64,000 nt of DNA from Tropicimonas isoalkanivorans. GTDB taxonomy: Bacteria > Pseudomonadota > Alphaproteobacteria > Rhodobacterales > Rhodobacteraceae. Both the position numbers and the translations under genes were made by a program. Numbering within the stretch: the first letter of the stretch is position 1; the number at the start of each line of letters is the position of its first letter. The stretch lies in contig NZ_FOLG01000002.1 in NCBI RefSeq assembly GCF_900112335.1, positions 1-64,000 on the forward strand. Reading direction: 5' to 3'. Positions 31,700-40,129 of the stretch are shown here, piece after piece. The notes beneath the pieces are model-generated. The model ran no database searches. It was not told the DNA's origin and saw nothing but the letters and a program-made list of their open reading frames with translations.

Positions 31700-32020
31700 A
31701 TGACCACGTCCCTCGGTGCGAAGATCAAGCGCCACCGTCAGGAAAAGGGATATTCCCTCGACAAGCTCGCCGAGCTGACCGACTCCAGCAAGAGCTACCT
31801 CTGGGAACTCGAGAACCGCGATACGCGAAAACCGTCGGGCGAGAAGCTGACCCGCATCGCCCAAGCTCTGGAGGTCACGACCGATTACCTGCTCGATGAC
31901 AGCGAGGAGCCCAGCGACGAGGTTCTGAAAGAGGCCTTCTTCCGCAAGTTCAGCAAGCTCGACCCCGAAGACCAACAGAAAATCAACCAGATGATCGACA
32001 TGTGGGGGAAGAAGGATTGA
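31700..32020 (+). CDS. XRE-family repressor (ImmR-like)
   Basis: A 106-residue protein MTTSLGAKIKRHRQEKGYSLDKLAELTDSSKSYLWELENRDTRKPSGEKLTRIAQALEVTTDYLLDD, a complete Cro/CI-type HTH. A helical C-terminus (EAFFRKFSKLDPEDQQKINQMIDMWGKK) suits dimerisation. The ATG is chosen because upstream codons read through the operators. It overlaps the metalloprotease gene, and the pair resembles ImmR/ImmA of ICEBs1, where the protease cleaves the repressor on induction. Confidence 0.9.
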   Translation: MTTSLGAKIKRHRQEKGYSLDKLAELTDSSKSYLWELENRDTRKPSGEKLTRIAQALEVTTDYLLDDSEEPSDEVLKEAFFRKFSKLDPEDQQKINQMIDMWGKKD

Positions 32021-32937
32021 GCCTGCCGACGACGCCGAAGGGGTGGGCTATCCGCCTGACACAGATCCTGTCGATGGTCCAAGGCACCCATGGCCTTCCG
32101 CGGTTCCCCATTGATGTGGCCGCGCTGGCGCAGGATTTCTCGCGTCAGGTCTTTCCGGACGCGCCGATTACCATCGTGAAGGGGCTTCCGCTTTCCAAGG
32201 GCGTTGAAGGCATGCTGATGCCGCATCCCAGCGGTTCCGGCGAGTGGGGCATTGTCTACAACGAGACAATCCGGTCGCCGGGGCGGCGCAACTTCACGCT
32301 GGCGCATGAGCTGGGGCACTACCTCCTGCACCGGCAGGCCAACCCGGGCGGGCTCCAATGCACCAGCCGCAACATGGCCGACTGGGATGAGGCCCGTAAC
32401 CGGATCGAGGCGGAGGCGAACACATTCGCCTCCTACCTGCTGATGCCCGTCGACGATTTCCGCGAGCAGATCAAAGGCCGGATCATCGATATCGACGTGA
32501 TGACCGAGCTTGCGGATCGCTATGCCGTATCGCTGACCGCAGCGATCCTGAAATGGATGACCATCACCGACAAGCGCGCGATGATCGTGGTCGGCAAAGA
32601 GGGCTTCATCGATTGGGCCTGGTCCAGCGAACCGCTGTTGAAATCCGGGGTTTTCTACAGGGCACGGCAAGAGGTGATCGAATTGCCGCCCGCCTCGCTT
32701 GCTGCGCAAGAGGTGGACGGGGATGAAGGGCGCTACGGCTGCCGCCATCCGGGCGGCGTCTGGCCCGGCTCTGAACCGGTCCACGAGATGACGGTGTTCT
32801 CGCCCAGCAATGACCAGATGACGATCTCGCTTCTGCTCTACCCCGACCGCGCCCCATCGCGATGGGAGATGGCCGAACTGGAGGAAGAGGCAGTCCTCGA
32901 CAGCTTCGACAAGTTCATGGACGGCCGGACGAGTTGA
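32002..32937 (+). CDS. ImmA/IrrE-family metallo-endopeptidase
   Basis: A protein of about 306-311 residues. The zinc-protease motif is RNFTLAHELGHYLLHRQ (HExxH), followed by a conserved RIEAEANTFASYLLMP, which supplies the third ligand Glu in the E-A-N segment. It overlaps the repressor gene; a TTG five codons into this frame, at the repressor stop, is an alternative start. By analogy with ImmA it would cleave the neighbouring repressor to derepress the divergent operon or the phage. The C-terminal 100 residues have no known domain. Confidence 0.9.
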   Translation: MGEEGLSLPTTPKGWAIRLTQILSMVQGTHGLPRFPIDVAALAQDFSRQVFPDAPITIVKGLPLSKGVEGMLMPHPSGSGEWGIVYNETIRSPGRRNFTLAHELGHYLLHRQANPGGLQCTSRNMADWDEARNRIEAEANTFASYLLMPVDDFREQIKGRIIDIDVMTELADRYAVSLTAAILKWMTITDKRAMIVVGKEGFIDWAWSSEPLLKSGVFYRARQEVIELPPASLAAQEVDGDEGRYGCRHPGGVWPGSEPVHEMTVFSPSNDQMTISLLLYPDRAPSRWEMAELEEEAVLDSFDKFMDGRTS

Positions 32938-33058
32938 TTCGCCACGACCGCCCGACCGACAGGTCAGTGCGGGGGCATTTCTGCTACGCAGATTTTCGCC
33001 ACGCAGCGCAGATGTCCTCATCGAACGTAATAAACTGATTTACTTGATATTTTTCTGA

Positions 33059-33096
33059 TTTCGCGACACATTTTGCCTATCACAACAGTCGCGAAA
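33059..33096. promoter_or_regulatory. Long perfect dyad upstream of the integration module
   Basis: TTTCGCGAC and GTCGCGAAA are separated by 20 bases, and the second arm ends eight bases before the first ATG of the integration module. A TTGATA element sits just upstream at 33044. It could be a regulatory operator or part of a recombinase-binding site. Confidence 0.5.
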
Positions 33097-33103
33097 ACCC
33101 GCC

Positions 33104-33352
33104 ATGTCCATTCCCTCCGAAGACCCGGTTTCCGGGCCCAATCCTCTATGCCCTGAACGCATGTCCCCTGATGCCCGGCTTGCCGAGTTGGGTCGCATCC
33201 TCGCCGCAGGCGTCGTTCGCCTGAATGCCGGGAAGTCCAGTTCTTTATCGCCCGCAGACGGAGACAGTTCCGTGGACTACCCGCTCCGAAAGAGCGGTGG
33301 TCGTCGCAGGAAACGCATCCGCATCGGAGGAATTGATGAAGCATCACAGTAA
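33104..33352 (+). CDS. Small protein preceding DUF2924, unknown
   Basis: An 82-residue protein (MSIPSEDPVSGPNPLCPERMSPDARLAELGRILAAGVVRLNAGKSS...GGRRRKRIRIGG). The MSPDARLAELGRILAAGVVRL segment is a typical short helix found in front of DUF2924 genes in Rhodobacterales elements; the C-terminus is very basic. It overlaps the next gene by 17 bases. It may assist the recombinase. Confidence 0.6.
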   Translation: MSIPSEDPVSGPNPLCPERMSPDARLAELGRILAAGVVRLNAGKSSSLSPADGDSSVDYPLRKSGGRRRKRIRIGGIDEASQ

Positions 33353-33833
33353 GATAACGCCGCCTAAACCTGGGCAGGACGCGCGCCTGGACCATAGCGT
33401 CCTGTCGCGCATCGTCGCGCTCAAGGCCATGTCGGTGAAAGAGTTGAAGACCGAATGGGAACGGCTCCTCGGCAGCGCCGCACCGAACAACAGCCGCGCC
33501 TTTCTCGAGGCCCGCATCGCCTATCGCCTGCAGGAACTGACCTATGGCGGCCCTGATCACGAGACCCGCCGCATGCTGGACCTGCTTGCCGACGAGGTCG
33601 AGGGCGTCTCCCGCCGCAAGAACCAGATCGCGGATCCCCGCAATCCGGTGGCTGGCACACGGCTGATCCGGGAATGGAACGGGGTCGAGCACACCATCAC
33701 CGTGCTGAAGGACGGTTTTGAGTGGCAGGGCCGCAAGTACAAATCGCTCTCGGGGATTGCGCGGGAAATCACCGGCGTGCGCTGGAACGGCTATCGCTTC
33801 TTCGGGCTGCAGGTCCGACCTCGGGAGGTTTGA
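33336..33833 (+). CDS. DUF2924 protein (recombinase-associated)
   Basis: A 165-residue protein MKHHSKITPPKPGQDARLDHSVLSRIVALKAMSVKELKTEWERLLGSAAPNNSRAFLEARIAYRLQELTYGG. The LKTEWERLLG...RIAYRLQEL pattern and the C-terminal GTRLIREWNGVEHTITVLKDGFEWQGRKYKSLSGIAREITGVRWNGYRFFGL are diagnostic of DUF2924. This family lies directly upstream of large serine recombinases and probably helps recombination or its directionality. Confidence 0.9.
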   Translation: MKHHSKITPPKPGQDARLDHSVLSRIVALKAMSVKELKTEWERLLGSAAPNNSRAFLEARIAYRLQELTYGGPDHETRRMLDLLADEVEGVSRRKNQIADPRNPVAGTRLIREWNGVEHTITVLKDGFEWQGRKYKSLSGIAREITGVRWNGYRFFGLQVRPREV

Positions 33834-33835
33834 CC

Positions 33836-35164
33836 ATGGACATGAACACGCGCCTCGGCCGCCGCCTGCGTTGCGCCATCTACACCCGCAAGTCGAGCGA
33901 GGAAGGGCTCGACATGGAGTTCAACAGCCTCGACGCCCAGCGGGAGGCTTGCGAGGCCTATATTGCCAGCCAGAAATCCGAAGGCTGGGTTGCAACCCGC
34001 GACCGCTATGACGACGGCGGATTCTCGGGCGGCAATCTGGACCGGCCGGGGCTGAAGCAGCTGCTCGCCGACATCGACGATGGGCTGATCGACGTGGTGG
34101 TGGTCTACAAGATCGACCGGCTCAGCCGTGCCCTGATGGATTTCTCGAAGCTGGTCGAGGTGTTCGACCGCAACGGCGTCACCTTCGTCTCGGTCACGCA
34201 GTCCTTCAACACGACCACGTCGATGGGGCGGCTGACGCTGAACATCCTGCTCAGCTTCGCCCAGTTCGAGCGCGAGGTCATCGGCGAACGCATCCGCGAC
34301 AAGGTGGCCGCCTCGCGCAAGCGCGGGATCTGGATGGGGGGCTATGTACCGCTCGGCTACGATGTGCAGGACCGCAAGCTGGTGATCAACGAGGCTGAGG
34401 CCGCCTCGGTGCGCCGGATCTTCGAGCGGTTCGTCGAACTCGGCTCGGCCACGATGCTGGCGAAGGAGCTGCGGCGGGAGGGGTTTCGCAGCAAGCAGGG
34501 CACGCTGATCGACAAGGGCTACCTCTATCGGGTGCTCCGCAATCGCGTCTATCGTGGCGAGGCCGTCCACAAGGGCAAGGCCTATCCGGGCGAGCACGAG
34601 GCCATCGTCTCTGACAAGCTCTGGGATCAGGTCGACGTCATCCTGCAGGGCAACCGCCACGCGCGGTCCAGCAACAGCCGCATGCAGACGCCCGCGCCGC
34701 TGAAGGGGCTGATCTTCACCGACACCGGCGCAGCGATGACCCCGACCGCGACCAAGAAACGCGGCAAGCTCTACCGCTATTACGTCTCGATGGACGTGAT
34801 CAAGAACCGCACCACGGAGGATGACTGCGGCGACCTCGCGCCGACCCGCCTGCCAGCGGGCATGGTCGAGGACGCCATCGTCACCGAGGTCCGGCGCATT
34901 CTGCAGACCCCCGAGGCGGTTACGCAGGTGCTGGCGGCGCTGAAGCGCGATCAGGTCTCCGAGGCCGAGGCCATCGCGGCGCTGCATGATTTCAACACGC
35001 TCTGGGCGCAGCTGTTTCCGCTCGAGCAGGCGCGGATCATCCAGCTTCTGGTCCGGCGCGTCACCGTCACCGCCGCCGGGCTCGAGGTCGACATCCGCCG
35101 CGAAGGCGTCGCGGGCGTCATCCGCGAGATGATCGCCCCACGCGACATGGAGGTCGCCGAATGA
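33836..35164 (+). CDS. Large serine recombinase (phage integrase)
   Basis: A 442-residue protein. The N-terminal resolvase domain has CAIYTRKSSEEGLDMEFNSLDAQREAC, with the catalytic Ser in RKSS, then VVYKIDRLSRALMDF and FAQFEREVIGERIRDK. The recombinase domain follows (RKRGIWMGGYVPLGYDV, NEAEAASVRRIFE). Residues about 290-360 are the zinc-ribbon position, but the Cys ligands are absent (GLIFTDTGAAMTPTATKKRGKLYRYYVS), as usual for the alphaproteobacterial subgroup. It integrates the element at a specific site. The start is three bases after the DUF2924 stop. Confidence 0.92.
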   Translation: MDMNTRLGRRLRCAIYTRKSSEEGLDMEFNSLDAQREACEAYIASQKSEGWVATRDRYDDGGFSGGNLDRPGLKQLLADIDDGLIDVVVVYKIDRLSRALMDFSKLVEVFDRNGVTFVSVTQSFNTTTSMGRLTLNILLSFAQFEREVIGERIRDKVAASRKRGIWMGGYVPLGYDVQDRKLVINEAEAASVRRIFERFVELGSATMLAKELRREGFRSKQGTLIDKGYLYRVLRNRVYRGEAVHKGKAYPGEHEAIVSDKLWDQVDVILQGNRHARSSNSRMQTPAPLKGLIFTDTGAAMTPTATKKRGKLYRYYVSMDVIKNRTTEDDCGDLAPTRLPAGMVEDAIVTEVRRILQTPEAVTQVLAALKRDQVSEAEAIAALHDFNTLWAQLFPLEQARIIQLLVRRVTVTAAGLEVDIRREGVAGVIREMIAPRDMEVAE

Positions 35165-35562
35165 CCCGAAGCAATGACACGATCCGCGTGCTGATCCCCC
35201 TGAAGCTGCGCAAGAAGAACGGGCGGCCCAAGATCATGCCGCCCGCCGACTACAGCCCGAGCGAGGATCAGACGCAGGACCCGCACATCCTGCGCGCCAT
35301 CGGCCGGGCATGGGGCTGGCGGCGGCGCATGGAGGCAGGCGAGTTCGCCACGATCCAGGAACTGGCTGAAGCCGTCGGTCTGGCCGAACGCCATGTCAGC
35401 CGCCAGCTGCGCCTCGCCTATCTGGCGCCGGAGGTGCTGAAGCGCCTGACCTGCGGCCGCGAGGCATCGGCGGTCAGCCTCTATGACCTGTGCTTTCTGG
35501 CGGGGGAGACATGGCAGGAGCAGGCTGAGCGGGCGTTTCACGATATTTCAGCGGAGCTTTGA
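35161..35562 (+). CDS. HTH accessory protein of the recombinase module
   Basis: A 133-residue basic protein. The segment FATIQELAEAVGLAERHVSRQLRLAYLAPEVLKRLTCGREASAVSLYDLC is a KorB/ParB-like helix-turn-helix of a type that regularly follows DUF2924-linked serine recombinases. It overlaps the recombinase stop by four bases. It probably acts with the recombinase as an accessory or directionality factor. Confidence 0.75.
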   Translation: MTRSNDTIRVLIPLKLRKKNGRPKIMPPADYSPSEDQTQDPHILRAIGRAWGWRRRMEAGEFATIQELAEAVGLAERHVSRQLRLAYLAPEVLKRLTCGREASAVSLYDLCFLAGETWQEQAERAFHDISAEL

Positions 35563-35579
35563 CTGGACAAATTGCATGG

Positions 35580-36188
35580 TCAACGTGATCGGCGCATCCT
35601 GATCCTGACTACCTTGCGCTGCCTACAAGAAATGAATTCCACCCGGAACGCGTTTGGCTTTTCGTCGTCTTTGCGAAGCAAGAAGGAAGGCGTGTCCCAG
35701 AAATCTTCAATGCTGAGCCCCCCTTTTTTCATGGCCTTCTTTGTGAGCGCCAAGTCGAGGCGGGCACGGGTGCGATGGTTTTGGAAAGTGAATATGTATT
35801 GGTCTGCCGCGTCTTGCAGATCGTCGAGGTCGTAAATGTCCAGCGTTTTTCCGCTGCGATCCTTTATGACTATTGGGCCACGCACGACAGGCGGGGACTT
35901 CAGGGTTTGACTACCATTATCGGTGCAAGGGTGCTTCGGCCAAGGCCAACCAAGATCATCAAAGAAAACCCGGCCGCCGTAACGGCTCTGGTAGTAAAAC
36001 ACCTTTTCCCCGCATACCGGACAATAGGCATTGGGGTTCACATAGGATTCAACGGTCCGGAAAAGAGCGTTAGACGGGGAGCTAGAAGATGTGGCAGCGC
36101 ACCAGCCACCGTTTAGGTGGATTGGCTTCAGCACGCCATCAACGTGCCGAAAAACGATCGGCTCACCACAGGTCCAACAAGTTGCCAA
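35580..36188 (-). CDS. Zinc-ribbon protein, conserved unknown (cargo)
   Basis: A 202-residue protein. The N-terminus MATCWTCGEPIVFRHVDGVLKPIHLNGGWC and then YCPVCGEKVFYYQSRYGGRVFFDDLGWPWPKHPCTD give two zinc-knuckle-like CxxC sites and a very conserved-looking GGRVFFDDLGWPWPKHPC signature. The C-terminal half is basic. It is convergent with the recombinase module and AT-richer than it. Such genes occur in accessory regions of many proteobacteria; the function is not known. Confidence 0.7.
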   Translation of the reverse strand: MATCWTCGEPIVFRHVDGVLKPIHLNGGWCAATSSSSPSNALFRTVESYVNPNAYCPVCGEKVFYYQSRYGGRVFFDDLGWPWPKHPCTDNGSQTLKSPPVVRGPIVIKDRSGKTLDIYDLDDLQDAADQYIFTFQNHRTRARLDLALTKKAMKKGGLSIEDFWDTPSFLLRKDDEKPNAFRVEFISCRQRKVVRIRMRRSR

Positions 36189-36279
36189 AGCTAACCCAGA
36201 AATTCATCGCAATTTTCAAACGTTAATCTCGACATTCGATGGATGTCTACATTGTCGTCGACAAGGTAGCTGGCAGAGG

Positions 36280-37119
36280 TCAGTGAAAGCTCGCCTGAAA
36301 GGACGTCGCGGTCAGCGAGACATGCGCGTCCAGCGGCGGGTGCAGCTCGAACGCCTTCGGCTCGCGGGCGAAGTTCCAGAGCCGGAACAGGGACCATTCC
36401 GAGCGCCGCTCCTCGGCCACGGCCAGCTCGTTGCGGCTGATATGAAAAGGCGTACGCTCCCAGCCATTCGTCGTCTTCACCTCAATCAGGCGCGGACGGC
36501 CATCCGGCGCGAAGCTGGCGATATCGTAGCCGGCGCCATCGCCATCCTCCTCCGAAACCCATCTGACCTTGCGCGCAAGATCGTCGCGGCCCGCTGATTT
36601 CAGGGCTGCACGCTCATGCGCTAGGACGCGTTCCTCACCGGCACGGCCGAGGGCGCGGTTTCGCTCGTCTCGCGCCGCGACATCGAATTTGCGGGCGATG
36701 TGCAGCATCTGCTCCAGCTCCTGCGGCGGCGGCTGGTTCGACAGCGTGGGCGGCGGCCCGATCCAGATCGGCCGCGCCTCCGCCAGGCCAGTCGGCTCTC
36801 CTGGACGAGAATGGCGGCCGAGCCAAGCCGGATTCAGCGCCAGCCAGCGCGCCACTGCATCCACCAGCGTCATCTGGAAATTGAAGGCGGGCTTGTAGCC
36901 CGGGATCCAGTCCTCACCCAGCCCCTTCAGCACGGCGCTGATGTTCTGGTGCTTGAACTCGACCGATCCCTCGGACCGATTATTCAACAGGGGCAGCAGC
37001 CCGCGCCGATGCTCGGCCTTGTTGTAGGGGCGACCAGAGACGTCGTCGGCCAGCATCGCGAAGTAATCCGCGACGATCAGGTCATTCTCTTGATCAGTCC
37101 AGGCCCCGTTTGACATCAC
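36280..37119 (-). CDS. DUF3883-type PD-(D/E)XK nuclease-like protein
   Basis: A 279-residue protein (MMSNGAWTDQENDLIVADYFAMLADDVSGRPYNKAEHRRGLLPLLNNRSEGSVEFKHQNISAVLKGLG). The N-terminal module is a known fusion partner in restriction-like proteins. The C-terminal DUF3883 domain has EEDGDGAGYDIASFAPDGRPRLIEVKTTNGWERTPFHISRNEL, with the D...ExK nuclease core. Proteins of this build are common in defence islands. It lies at the edge of the phage region next to a possible attachment site. Confidence 0.85.
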   Translation of the reverse strand: MMSNGAWTDQENDLIVADYFAMLADDVSGRPYNKAEHRRGLLPLLNNRSEGSVEFKHQNISAVLKGLGEDWIPGYKPAFNFQMTLVDAVARWLALNPAWLGRHSRPGEPTGLAEARPIWIGPPPTLSNQPPPQELEQMLHIARKFDVAARDERNRALGRAGEERVLAHERAALKSAGRDDLARKVRWVSEEDGDGAGYDIASFAPDGRPRLIEVKTTNGWERTPFHISRNELAVAEERRSEWSLFRLWNFAREPKAFELHPPLDAHVSLTATSFQASFH

Positions 37120-37747
37120 GCCAGGCTAAGGGCGGAAACTGCGTTTGTCATCAGAGACTTCCCGCAAAACTCCCAAGACATACCAACGAGCACGCCGCGC
37201 GTGTCGCGTCGCCATCGGCTTTGAGACAACCCGGAACCAGCGAAACACGGGCGCAACCCGATCCCGTCAGTTCGTTGAAATCTATTGGAATTTTGAATCC
37301 GTCTCGCCGGGAGCGAGGGGCGGGTGGAAAGAGACGGTGGGCGTTCGGAGACCGATCTTGCGCGGCGGGTCTGTCTCCGAAGGGCGGATGGTGCCTGCAA
37401 ACCCCTTTGGCACATAAAGAAAAAGGCCCCGCGAGGGACCTGTTTTCGGGTTTGCACTGTGCAAGTGGCGGAGGGGATGGGCCTGATATCCAACCTTCTC
37501 CACCACAAGTCTTTGATTTTGCATGAAAGAAGCACGCGCCCAAAGAATGCGCTTACTGAATTGAGCCGTCGGCGGCTGCTCCGTGCAATCGGAACACATT
37601 CCTTCCAACGGTAGCTTCTTCCATCGATGCCCTTTCCTACAGCCTACAGCTAGTGCTTTGACACTAGAGGTTTGGTACATCGCGATGCCGTCAGGGGAGA
37701 GCGGCATCCACTCCATCTCTGGCAGACTTTGCCCCGATCTTCGCAAG
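37120..37747. other. Non-coding boundary between phage cargo and metal island
   Basis: No gene can be supported. It contains a terminator-like hairpin at 37425-37441 (AGGCCCC, GCGA, GGGACCT with one mismatch; A-run before, T-rich after), a sequence resembling the 3' end of a tRNA gene at 37464, and a CTAGTG-N6-CACTAG dyad at 37650 next to TTGACA. The last might be a remnant MerR-type promoter. These suggest an integration or rearrangement boundary. Confidence 0.5.
37464..37481 (-). repeat. Possible attachment-site remnant resembling a tRNA-Ser 3' end
   Basis: On the minus strand this reads CCCATCCCCTCCGCCA plus flanking bases, like the T-stem, acceptor strand and CCA of a serine tRNA. The rest of the tRNA is absent (the expected GGTTCGAAT does not precede it). 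It lies on the outer side of the integrase module. It could be a crossover remnant, but a short chance match cannot be excluded. Confidence 0.3.
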
Positions 37748-38755
37748 TCAACCGGAGCCGAAGGGGCGCACCCAAAAGACGACCAGGACCACGTAAACGG
37801 CATAGACGACCGGGAAGACCAGCACCTGCCACCGCCGGAAGCCGGTTTCGCGCCCGCCCCACCAGAGAAGCGCCGCATAGAGCGCAGGCATAATCGCCAC
37901 GAAGGCCAGGCTTACCCAGTACAAATGCAGATTACCGATCGGCATTGCGATGATCGTGAGCGGGATGAAGGCGATGGTCATTGTCGCCGCCATGTCGCCT
38001 ATAACGTCGGTCACCGCCGCCGTGATCTGTCCCTTGCGGGCAAGGCTCCATGTGGCGAAAACCTCCGGCAGCGCCGCCACGGGCGCAGTGATGAACAAGC
38101 CGCCGACGATCTTCTGAATACCAAGGGCGCTCACGATCTGCTCGGTCGAGAAGACGATGAAATAAGCCCCGACCGCAAGCGCGGCCACGCCGCCGCCCGC
38201 GAACCATTGTTCGCGCCGGGTCCATTCGACTCCCTGCCCCTCCTCGCGACCGCGCAAAAGCGCCTGCGCGAGGTAAGCCAGATAGGCTAGAAGCAGAATC
38301 CAGCCGTCAACCGGCTGAAGGCCCCGCCACGGCGCCGGAAGCGTGAGCAGTGCGACCAAGGCCAGAATGCCGAGATAAGGCAGCGCCTGCACCGTGATCG
38401 CGCCGGGGTCCACGGGCAGGAAGTGCTCGCGCAGATCTCGTTCGTGATCGCCGTGCTCGTTGCCGAGTTCCTTCTTACGGGTGGCGAGATAGGCGGTGAC
38501 CACGAGAATTGGCACAACTATGATGTTGGCGCCCAGCATGGCTCCCAGTCCAATATCGGCAACTCCGCGGATGGCGCTCGTGACGTTGATGCCGATCTCC
38601 GGGCTTGCGGTGGCAAGTCCGATAAACGAGCCTCCAGCGGCGACGGAGAAGCCCCACTGCCGCCGCAGCTTCTTTAGTGGGTCGGCCAGGTGTTCCGCCC
38701 CCCAATGCGCCAGCCATACGGCAGCAAGAAGAACTCCGGCCCAGACAGCAATCAC
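37748..38755 (-). CDS. CaCA-family Na+/Ca2+ exchanger-like antiporter
   Basis: A 335-residue membrane protein with about ten hydrophobic segments. It has two alpha repeats: GGSFIGLATASPEIGINVTSAIRGVADIGLGAMLGANI in the first half, and TAPVAALPEVFATWSLARKGQITAAVTDVIGDMAAT in the second, each with the PE motif that binds cation. A hydrophilic loop with HGDHERDLREH lies between them. It likely exports Ca2+ or another divalent ion in exchange for Na+ or H+. Its ATG overlaps the stop of the CYP152 gene, so they share an operon. Confidence 0.88.
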   Translation of the reverse strand: MIAVWAGVLLAAVWLAHWGAEHLADPLKKLRRQWGFSVAAGGSFIGLATASPEIGINVTSAIRGVADIGLGAMLGANIIVVPILVVTAYLATRKKELGNEHGDHERDLREHFLPVDPGAITVQALPYLGILALVALLTLPAPWRGLQPVDGWILLLAYLAYLAQALLRGREEGQGVEWTRREQWFAGGGVAALAVGAYFIVFSTEQIVSALGIQKIVGGLFITAPVAALPEVFATWSLARKGQITAAVTDVIGDMAATMTIAFIPLTIIAMPIGNLHLYWVSLAFVAIMPALYAALLWWGGRETGFRRWQVLVFPVVYAVYVVLVVFWVRPFGSG

Positions 38756-40005
38756 GACTCACTCCGAGGTCTGACATTACTCATCATGAACCGGCTCTTC
38801 GGTATGGCCGGCAATCTCGCTGTATCGATCTGCAGATCCTGATCCGGCACGTCGTAATCGACAGTTGCCGCGAGAAACCCGCAGGAGACTTTCATAAGCT
38901 CAATCGTGATCCACTCGCCGGGGCAGCGATGGTTGAGGGCGTGGTCGCCGCCTCCCTGCGGAATGAAATTGAAGGGACTGCCATCCCAATCCCGAAAGCG
39001 CTCCGGCCGGAACTCCTCCGGCGCATCCCAGGCTCGCGGATCGCGATTGGTGCCGTAGAGGTCCAGCATCACGCGCCGTCCCCGCGGAAACCGATATCCG
39101 TTCCATTCGAGATCACGCCTTGCGCGCGCCAGCACCGCGGGAAAGAACGGATAGAAACGCCGAACCTCCTGCACGAAGAACTCCAAACTCTCATCGTCGG
39201 TCCGAAGCTCCTGGCGACAGGCCGGAAAACGATGCAGAGCGTGCGCGGCGAATGTGATGAATACGGAGACGGCGACGGTCGGCCGCAAGATGTTCAGCAG
39301 TTCCACCGCGGCGACGCGTGGACTTAATAGCGCACCGTCCAGGTCCCGCCATGTGGCGATCACACGCGCCGCGCTGTCTTCCGGTGGGTTCAGGCGGCCG
39401 GCACGAATCTGCTCTATGATGTCCTCAATCCACCGCTCCGAGCCCTTGCGGGACAGGCGCGACCACCAGTGCCTCGGTCCGATCGCCCCCGCGTCGTCGA
39501 ACAGCGCCGTCAGCTGTGCGGTGCGCCGACTCACCTCCGGTTCGGGCAGTGGAACGCCGGCCCATGCGCAAACGGCTTTCGTCAGGAGCTCTTGCACCTC
39601 ATCATAAAGGACGACCCGGTCCATCGCTGCCCATTTCCGAGCGTAGACGTGCCACAGGCCGTCGACCAGCTCTCGCAAATGGTCGATCCGCTCGGGCGCC
39701 ATGAGCGACATGAACATCTGCTTGCGGTGTCGGTGCGCTTCGCCGTCCATCCCCTGAACGCCGCCACGTCCGAAGAGGGTCTTCTGGATCCGGCCCGGCG
39801 TAGCGCCCCGCCGGACGAACAGGTCCTGCCGATAGAACAGTTCGGCCGCCTCCGGCCCGGTCATGCAGATCGTCTTGCGGAGCAGGATTCGCGCGAGGAA
39901 GAGATCGGACCGGTAGCGTCGGCACCTTTTCGAGACAAACCCGTAGGGGTCCAGGAGCAGAGCGATCGTGCTATCGGGATTTCGGTCGCGCGGGATGCGA
40001 GGCAT
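38752..40005 (-). CDS. Cytochrome P450, CYP152-type fatty-acid peroxygenase
   Basis: A 417-residue P450. The heme-thiolate loop is FIPQGGGDHALNHRCPGEW. The I-helix has LLNILRPTVAVSVFITFAAHALH, with the Arg-Pro pair in place of the usual acid-alcohol pair, which marks CYP152 peroxygenases (P450 BSbeta, OleT). These enzymes use hydrogen peroxide to hydroxylate or decarboxylate fatty acids without a reductase partner. The EVRRFYPFFP segment carries the ExxR motif. It is in one operon with lspA, a metal transporter and a CaCA antiporter, an unusual setting. Confidence 0.9.
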   Translation of the reverse strand: MPRIPRDRNPDSTIALLLDPYGFVSKRCRRYRSDLFLARILLRKTICMTGPEAAELFYRQDLFVRRGATPGRIQKTLFGRGGVQGMDGEAHRHRKQMFMSLMAPERIDHLRELVDGLWHVYARKWAAMDRVVLYDEVQELLTKAVCAWAGVPLPEPEVSRRTAQLTALFDDAGAIGPRHWWSRLSRKGSERWIEDIIEQIRAGRLNPPEDSAARVIATWRDLDGALLSPRVAAVELLNILRPTVAVSVFITFAAHALHRFPACRQELRTDDESLEFFVQEVRRFYPFFPAVLARARRDLEWNGYRFPRGRRVMLDLYGTNRDPRAWDAPEEFRPERFRDWDGSPFNFIPQGGGDHALNHRCPGEWITIELMKVSCGFLAATVDYDVPDQDLQIDTARLPAIPKSRFMMSNVRPRSES

Positions 40006-40129
40006 CGGCTATTCTCCAAACCTGTCGGGAGGGGCCGGAGGTGGTCGCCTCTGAGGGACTGTTCCGCACGGTTCGCCACTGGTGCCTCCGTTGCAGGGCC
40101 GGCCTTTGCTTGCGGCGGTTTGCTCGCTC

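Noticed and set aside
28066-37119. CRISPR array or retron in the accessory region
   Set aside because: No regularly spaced repeats and no reverse transcriptase were seen.
37464-37481. An intact tRNA-Ser gene
   Set aside because: Only the last 16-18 bases resemble a tRNA; no D-arm, anticodon arm or T-loop is present. Kept only as a possible attachment remnant.
37650-37667. A CTAGTG-N6-CACTAG dyad next to TTGACA as a working MerR-type promoter
   Set aside because: No gene follows on either strand in a useful position and no correctly spaced -10 box is clear; noted as a possible remnant.
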